Assembly (NCBI RefSeq): GCF_049808615.1
Contig: NZ_JBNCAN010000014.1
Span: 1 to 64,000, forward strand
Length of the DNA stretch: 64,000 nt
Direction: 5' to 3'
From: Modicisalibacter sp049808615
GTDB taxonomy: Bacteria > Pseudomonadota > Gammaproteobacteria > Pseudomonadales > Halomonadaceae
Under the pieces are notes generated by a model. It saw only the letters and a program-made list of their open reading frames with translations, was not told the DNA's origin and ran no database searches. Shown here one piece after another: positions 60,922 through 64,000 of this stretch. Position 1 is the stretch's first letter; every line of letters starts with the position of its first letter. The translations under genes were made by a program, and so were the position numbers.

Positions 60922-61361
60922 TGGGACGTTGGCTCGAAAAAATCCCGAAAAGCCCCGGTCAGCACCCCTACAAAACCTACAAAAGCCCTTCCGTAGGTTC
61001 TGTAGGTAGCCTACCCGGCACTTTTGCAGAAAAAACAGCGGTGGCCCATGCGCCCGTCGAAGCACCGGCGCCAGCCGCCACCCACGAGATCGACAGCATC
61101 ATCGATGCCTTGGCGAATCAGGTAGGCCGTGACCTAGGCCCCAGGCTCGAGCGCCACATACGTCAGGCCCTGGCACCGCTATCGCGTGGTGCCCGTGCCG
61201 AGCTGGCGGCTGTCATCGATGACGCCTTCGAGGTGGCCAACAGTGTGGAAGCCGCCCGATGGCAATGCCACCGGCTGCTGCGCAACGAACAAGCGCTGCA
61301 GGCCGCCATGGCGGTATGGCCCGACTATCCGACGCCAGCGGAAGGAGATCTTCATGCGTGA
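60921..61361 (+). CDS. Element protein with KTYK-VGSVG N-terminal motif, 146 aa
   Basis: The N-terminus reads MGRWLEKIPKSP, then PYKTYKSPSVGSVGSLPG, a motif I associate with small proteins encoded after DUF3987 genes in Pseudomonas-type islands. The DNA for this motif holds CCTACAAAACCTAC (60967-60980), which is nearly the inverse complement of 60993-61006. The rest is helical, without known family. It overlaps both neighbours. Confidence 0.7.
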   Translation: MGRWLEKIPKSPGQHPYKTYKSPSVGSVGSLPGTFAEKTAVAHAPVEAPAPAATHEIDSIIDALANQVGRDLGPRLERHIRQALAPLSRGARAELAAVIDDAFEVANSVEAARWQCHRLLRNEQALQAAMAVWPDYPTPAEGDLHA

Positions 61362-61626
61362 AGCTGCCAACGAAGCCCGGCGCCTGGCTGCCAGCCTGAG
61401 AGTCACCCGGGCCACCCTCGCCGCCGAAGCCGAGGCGATCGAGGATGCGCTACTGAGCGAGCCGAACGACGCCGATCTGCAAACGGTGCTGGCCGTGCTC
61501 GAGGACATCGAGACCCGCCTGCCTGCCGGCACCTTGGCGGCGCTGCTGAGGATTCGGCTCAAAAACCTGCAAGCCATCCTGCGCGAATCGCTGACTTTCT
61601 CGACCCGATGGAGCAACGAACCATGA
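61354..61626 (+). CDS. Small helical element protein, 90 aa
   Basis: This 90-residue helical protein (RRLAASLRVTRATLAAEAEA) with many Ala, Leu and Glu residues has no recognised family. A GGAAGGAG site lies before the ATG, and it overlaps both the preceding and following genes, so it is part of the same transcript. Confidence 0.7.
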   Translation: MREAANEARRLAASLRVTRATLAAEAEAIEDALLSEPNDADLQTVLAVLEDIETRLPAGTLAALLRIRLKNLQAILRESLTFSTRWSNEP

Positions 61627-62096
61627 CCATTACCCGTGAAGCTCTCGCCCAAGCCGCCCGGCAGGGCGCCGGCCTTGCCCATCTGAGCCCCGGCCAGGCA
61701 TGGGCTGCCCATGACCTTGGTCTGTCGCCGGAGAGCCTGCAAGCCCCGCTGTCGCCGCATCTCGCCGTGCTCCTTGAGCGTAAGGAGTGCATGGCCCGCC
61801 GTGCATTCTTCGACCCGGTGGCGCCGGATGATGCCGAAGCGATGATTCGCCAGGCCCATGATGAGACGCACCCGATGTTCCTGCGCGGACCGATCCTGGA
61901 GACGCTGCGCGAAGGCATGAGCGAGCTCTATCCCGGGCTCAAGCCCACTGGCGTGAATGATGACGGGCAACCGCTGTACAACCTGGCCAACCTGGCTGAA
62001 GTGCTGGGCGCCAGCGAGGACGACCTGCTGGACATGGCCGACGAGAAGGGCATTCGCGACAGCCTGCACACCGGGACGGTGAACCCGCTTCACTGA
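61623..62096 (+). CDS. Element protein of unknown function, 157 aa
   Basis: The protein begins MTITREALAQAARQG and has a helical, acidic C-terminal half with LANLAEVLGASEDDLLDMADE, which looks like a helix-turn-helix-like fold. The ATGA overlap couples it to the previous gene. It is the last gene before an intrinsic terminator. Confidence 0.7.
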   Translation: MTITREALAQAARQGAGLAHLSPGQAWAAHDLGLSPESLQAPLSPHLAVLLERKECMARRAFFDPVAPDDAEAMIRQAHDETHPMFLRGPILETLREGMSELYPGLKPTGVNDDGQPLYNLANLAEVLGASEDDLLDMADEKGIRDSLHTGTVNPLH

Positions 62097-62121
62097 GCAA
62101 CCTTAGGAAAACTTAGCCACA

Positions 62122-62149
62122 AGCCCCGGCACTGCTGGGGCTTTTTCGT
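62122..62149 (+). terminator. Terminator of the element's replication operon
   Basis: AGCCCC and GGGGCT pair over a GC-rich loop, followed by TTTTT (62142-62146). It lies 25 bases after the last gene of the long overlapping gene chain and should end that transcript. Confidence 0.8.
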
Positions 62150-62152
62150 CGA

Positions 62153-62250
62153 TACGCAGGAAAGGTACGCAGAGGAGGTTCGAAGGCAAGGTTCGAAAAA
62201 TAAGCTGCGCGGTAAAGCTGCGCGGCGCGTCACGCACGATGGTCACGCAC
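62153..62250. repeat. Four consecutive 13-base-period doublets
   Basis: Each doublet repeats its own word exactly 13 bases apart: TACGCAG (62153, 62166), AGGTTCGAA (62176, 62189), AAGCTGCGCGG (62202, 62215) and GTCACGCAC (62229, 62242). The words differ but the period does not. This is not a simple iteron array. Confidence 0.75.
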
Positions 62251-62322
62251 CTGGCCACGTGCGGGAGCGTTGGCACTGGCTCTTGCAGCCGAGCGCGGAG
62301 CCTGTAGACTGAAATCAGCTTT

Positions 62323-62384
62323 CGCTCTGGTGAACCACTTGCCGGCAATTGGAGCCGCATCAGTCGTACCAGAGCGGAGGCTCC
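62323..62384. repeat. Cluster of inverted repeats
   Basis: CGCTCTGGT (62323) pairs with ACCAGAGCG (62368), TTGCCGGCAA (62339-62348) is a perfect palindrome between them, and GGAGCC (62351) pairs with GGCTCC (62379). The outer and last stems are mutually exclusive, so two alternative folds are possible. Confidence 0.6.
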
Positions 62385-62561
62385 AAGTCCCTGAGATGGC
62401 GCCCCCACCTGGCAACAAAGACTGGGATGGCTGGCACCACTCGGGGCTTTTTCGTTGCCGGTTTACAGTTCCGAGCCCGCCAGCGGCGTCGCTCCCGACA
62501 TGCTGGGAGCCTGACAGACAGCGGCAGCCTGCCAACAAGAGTAACCCTAGGAGAAAATGAC

Positions 62562-62741
62562 ATGACCAAGAAACGACAAAAGTCGCCCGCGATCTACCGG
62601 CTATCTGATCAAGAGATTGACGACCTGCAGCGTGGAAACAGGGAGTTTATGGAGCGGGCAAAAGAAAAGCTGGCCAACGCCCGTGAGTCGAGGCATCTGG
62701 CGCCTGCCGGGCACGACACGCCGCAACAACGTGGCGATTGA
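62562..62741 (+). CDS. Small basic element protein, 59 aa
   Basis: The protein starts MTKKRQKSPAIYRLSDQEID and contains a helical, charged middle part (REFMERAKEKLANARES). TAGGAG lies before the ATG. It is likely a small DNA- or RNA-associated protein; family unknown. It is the last gene before the right attachment site. Confidence 0.6.
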   Translation: MTKKRQKSPAIYRLSDQEIDDLQRGNREFMERAKEKLANARESRHLAPAGHDTPQQRGD

Positions 62742-62787
62742 GCTATATCAGGTAATGGCATCCAATATCGCCCAAGCGCTTTCCAAG

Positions 62788-62808
62788 TATTGGGACGAGT
62801 ATTGGGAT
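62788..62808 (+). repeat. Right pair of TATTGGGAC/T direct repeats
   Basis: TATTGGGAC (62788-62796) and TATTGGGAT (62800-62808) are spaced 12 bases start to start, the same word, orientation and spacing as at the left end of the element. They lie about 45 bases inside the right attachment site. Confidence 0.6.
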
Positions 62809-62853
62809 GGTAGATAAATATGTAAGTAAGTTATTGATTTATATGGTAGCGTT

Positions 62854-62914
62854 GCGGATTCAAAATCCGCCGCCCTAAACAGGCGTGTCGGTTCGAGTCC
62901 GACCACCGGCACCA
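62854..62914 (+). repeat. Right attachment site: 3' copy of tRNA-Leu(CAA)
   Basis: The segment repeats the anticodon arm (20 identical bases, GCGGATTCAAAATCCGCCGC), the T-arm and the 3' end with CCA of the tRNA-Leu at 55816-55902. The variable arm differs (CCCTAAACAGGC), and the 5' acceptor and D-arm are missing. The crossover was probably within the identical anticodon-arm block. Confidence 0.85.
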
Positions 62915-63117
62915 TTTTTGAATCAACAGCTGGCTTTTAAATAAAGGCGTCTGCTGGTTTCATTATCCCTTCGCTGTGTTGTCTCCTGGTTGTCTCTTGA
63001 CGTTCTCTATCGCAGAAGACTGCGTCCAGCCGAGAGTGCAAAGGCGCATCCACAATGGTCAGAGCGGTCGCTTGGCCAGTCGGATGCGCGATGAATGTTG
63101 TCCCTGTTGCTGTGTGC
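62915..63117. other. Chromosomal flank after the element, nothing recognised
   Basis: With the adjoining attachment site this makes a gene-free stretch of about 375 bases. I see no RNA gene, promoter or coding frame that I can support in it. Confidence 0.4.
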
Positions 63118-63225
63118 TCAGGCTGTTCCTAGCAATTCTTCCAGCGCCCGAACCAGCTTGACTTGTGCAGAGGCCTGCTCTCCCCATGCGCGATAAACCT
63201 CGATGCTGCTGCTCAACTCATTCAT
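63118..63225 (-). CDS. Candidate small protein, 35 aa
   Basis: A minus-strand frame, MNELSSSIEVYRAWGEQASA followed by QVKLVRALEELLGTA, has protein-like composition and an amphipathic helical pattern. The ribosome binding site is weak (AGAGATCC). It is listed as possible only. Confidence 0.35.
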   Translation of the reverse strand: MNELSSSIEVYRAWGEQASAQVKLVRALEELLGTA

Positions 63226-63339
63226 GTCGGATCTCTATGTTGGTAGGTAACGAGGGCTGTCTTTGCAAGCGGTGCTGCCCATATGTCTGGCATGTTTTTC
63301 AGCGCTTACATCGATTTTATCGGCAAGCATCCTGGGGGG

Positions 63340-63522
63340 CTTGAGTCCTTTGAGCAAAAAAATTTTAATTTTTTTTGATTTTATGTCTCATCAAGGATAT
63401 TAGTTAATTAAACTTAGCATTTTGTATCTTTTCGGTGAATTGCCAAGAAGGTCGTGCATCTACAATGCGTAGGCAACAGCGTTTGTATTCGTCGGGCGCC
63501 TACTGGGCGCCCGGTGTTTTTT
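63340..63522 (+). other. AT-rich region ending in an orphan intrinsic terminator
   Basis: An AT-rich stretch (63356-63420, with A- and T-runs) is followed by a strong terminator: CGGGCGCC/GGCGCCCG (63493-63513) with a 5-base loop and GTGTTTTTT. No gene of useful length ends there on the plus strand. A small RNA starting in or after the AT-rich region is one explanation. Confidence 0.4.
63493..63522 (+). terminator. Intrinsic terminator
   Basis: A perfect 8-bp GC-rich stem with a TACTG loop is followed by six T residues. It points right, away from the small genes to its left on the minus strand. Confidence 0.8.
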
Positions 63523-63581
63523 ATAAATGGTTGTGCCGGGTTTAGGGTATGGCATCGAAGGTTTCGCGCATCGGCGTCGCA

Positions 63582-63842
63582 TCAGTTGTAACGATTGGCG
63601 TGTCCTTGAAGCTTCTCCAGCAGTGGAAGAATGTCGTCGAGTCCATCGCGATCGAGGGATTCGACCAGCGTATTGAGTGCATCGGCCCGCGGAGCGTCAT
63701 AGGCGCCGGCATAGGAGTCGACGTGATCGATGCATTCCGAATCACTGTTCTTTGCGCTCAGTTGCTCCAGTCGGTCCAGACGCCCCAGGATCTCGACTTG
63801 CGTGACAAGAACGGTCTTGAGTAGTTTTTTTGTGGTTTCCAT
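63582..63842 (-). CDS. Small hypothetical protein, 86 aa
   Basis: The protein starts METTKKLLKTVLVTQVEILG and continues RLDRLEQLSAKNSD, suggesting an N-terminal coiled coil. The C-terminal part is LDRDGLDDILPLLEKLQGHA. AGGAGT lies at good spacing before the ATG. No family is recognised. Confidence 0.65.
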   Translation of the reverse strand: METTKKLLKTVLVTQVEILGRLDRLEQLSAKNSDSECIDHVDSYAGAYDAPRADALNTLVESLDRDGLDDILPLLEKLQGHANRYN

Positions 63843-64000
63843 GGGTACTCCTGCGAGAGATGGCTTCTTTAACGTAGCAGACCTTTGAGCGGTGCTTGCT
63901 CATCGCAGTAGGTGAAATGCATAAAATAGCGTATGAATGAAATGATTATTATGCTTTAGTATTAGGTTTGTAGAGTTACCTCCAGGTCAATTAGCGCTTA

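Larger units (their letters stand above)
62097..62561. other. Structured non-coding segment of the element
   Basis: These 465 bases hold no convincing gene. They contain, in order, an intrinsic terminator, four tandem doublets with 13-base period, two inverted repeats, a 10-base palindrome and a second GGGGCTTTTTCG block (62442-62453). The density of repeats suggests a replication origin, a packaging or mobilisation site, or a structured RNA. Confidence 0.55.
55903..62914. mobile_element. Satellite-like integrative element at tRNA-Leu(CAA)
   Basis: A 7-kb unit is bounded by the intact tRNA-Leu on the left and a 3' tRNA-Leu copy on the right. It carries, in order, a P4-type integrase (broken by a TAG), an unknown protein, an AlpA-like regulator, primase-like and DUF3987 genes, and small overlapping genes. 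No capsid, tail or conjugation genes are present. That content fits a phage satellite or a mobilisable island that replicates with its own primase and relies on another element for transfer. The nature of any helper is unknown. Confidence 0.8.

Noticed and set aside
62270..62560. A 96-codon plus-strand open frame in the element's non-coding region
   Set aside because: It crosses the inverted-repeat cluster and the second T-rich block, lacks a binding site and has a Pro/Arg-rich composition typical of non-coding GC-rich DNA.
1..64000. CRISPR array, rRNA operon or retron
   Set aside because: I saw no regularly spaced 25-40 base repeats, no rRNA sequence and no reverse transcriptase in the window; the 13-base doublets are too short and too varied to be CRISPR repeats.

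Overview
The window looks like a chromosomal segment of a gammaproteobacterium of the family Halomonadaceae (Halomonas or a close relative). The evidence is the GC-rich codon use, an ectoine-synthase-like gene, a TrkA/TrkH potassium uptake pair, and the gene order of several housekeeping blocks: def-lysM-dprA-tsaC-hemF-aroE, der-bamB-yfgM-hisS-ispG-rodZ-pilW-rlmN-ndk, and queA-tgt-yajC-secD-secF. The species call is an inference from gene content; no database was searched.

Layout. 1-6.3 kb is an accessory, decayed region: an IS30-type transposase tail, a low-GC orphan gene, a 3' tRNA fragment that looks like an old integration scar, a complete AbiE type IV toxin-antitoxin operon, an alpha/beta hydrolase, a second broken copy of the abiE operon, and a transposase remnant that seems to join IS30 and IS3 pieces. 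6.3-13.1 kb holds an MFS transporter, an unusually long isocitrate dehydrogenase with an internal repeat, ChaC, a solitary EctC-like protein, an amidase and a VapBC-type toxin-antitoxin pair. 13.1-43 kb is mostly core genome: arfA (50 codons, with its terminator hairpin overlapping the end of the gene), a TraB-family protein, trkH-trkA, dodecin, rsmB-fmt, def, the dprA-tsaC-hemF-aroE run, an M48 protease, the der-to-rodZ run, rlmN, ndk, a reduced isc locus (iscR, iscS, iscA only), cysE, trmJ and a suhB whose catalytic residues have been replaced.

43-50 kb is a catabolic locus. An agmatinase/guanidinobutyrase-type ureohydrolase, a YjiH-type membrane protein, an NCS1-type permease, a nitrilase-superfamily amidohydrolase and an MBL-fold hydrolase read leftward. 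A divergent sigma-54-dependent activator reads rightward. The intergenic region carries a good -24/-12 promoter and a perfect 13-bp inverted repeat. 50-55.7 kb is the secFD-yajC-tgt-queA cluster.

55.8-62.9 kb is a compact, satellite-like integrative element inserted at a tRNA-Leu(CAA) gene. It is bounded by the intact tRNA and a 3' tRNA copy. It has an integrase interrupted by an in-frame amber codon, an AlpA-like regulator, a toprim primase-like protein, a DUF3987-type helicase-like protein, and a chain of small overlapping genes. After these comes a non-coding segment with four 13-bp-period tandem doublets and several inverted repeats, a candidate replication or control region. Matching pairs of 9-bp direct repeats lie at both inner ends and are probably recombinase arm sites. 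The last kilobase is chromosomal, with two small genes and an orphan intrinsic terminator.
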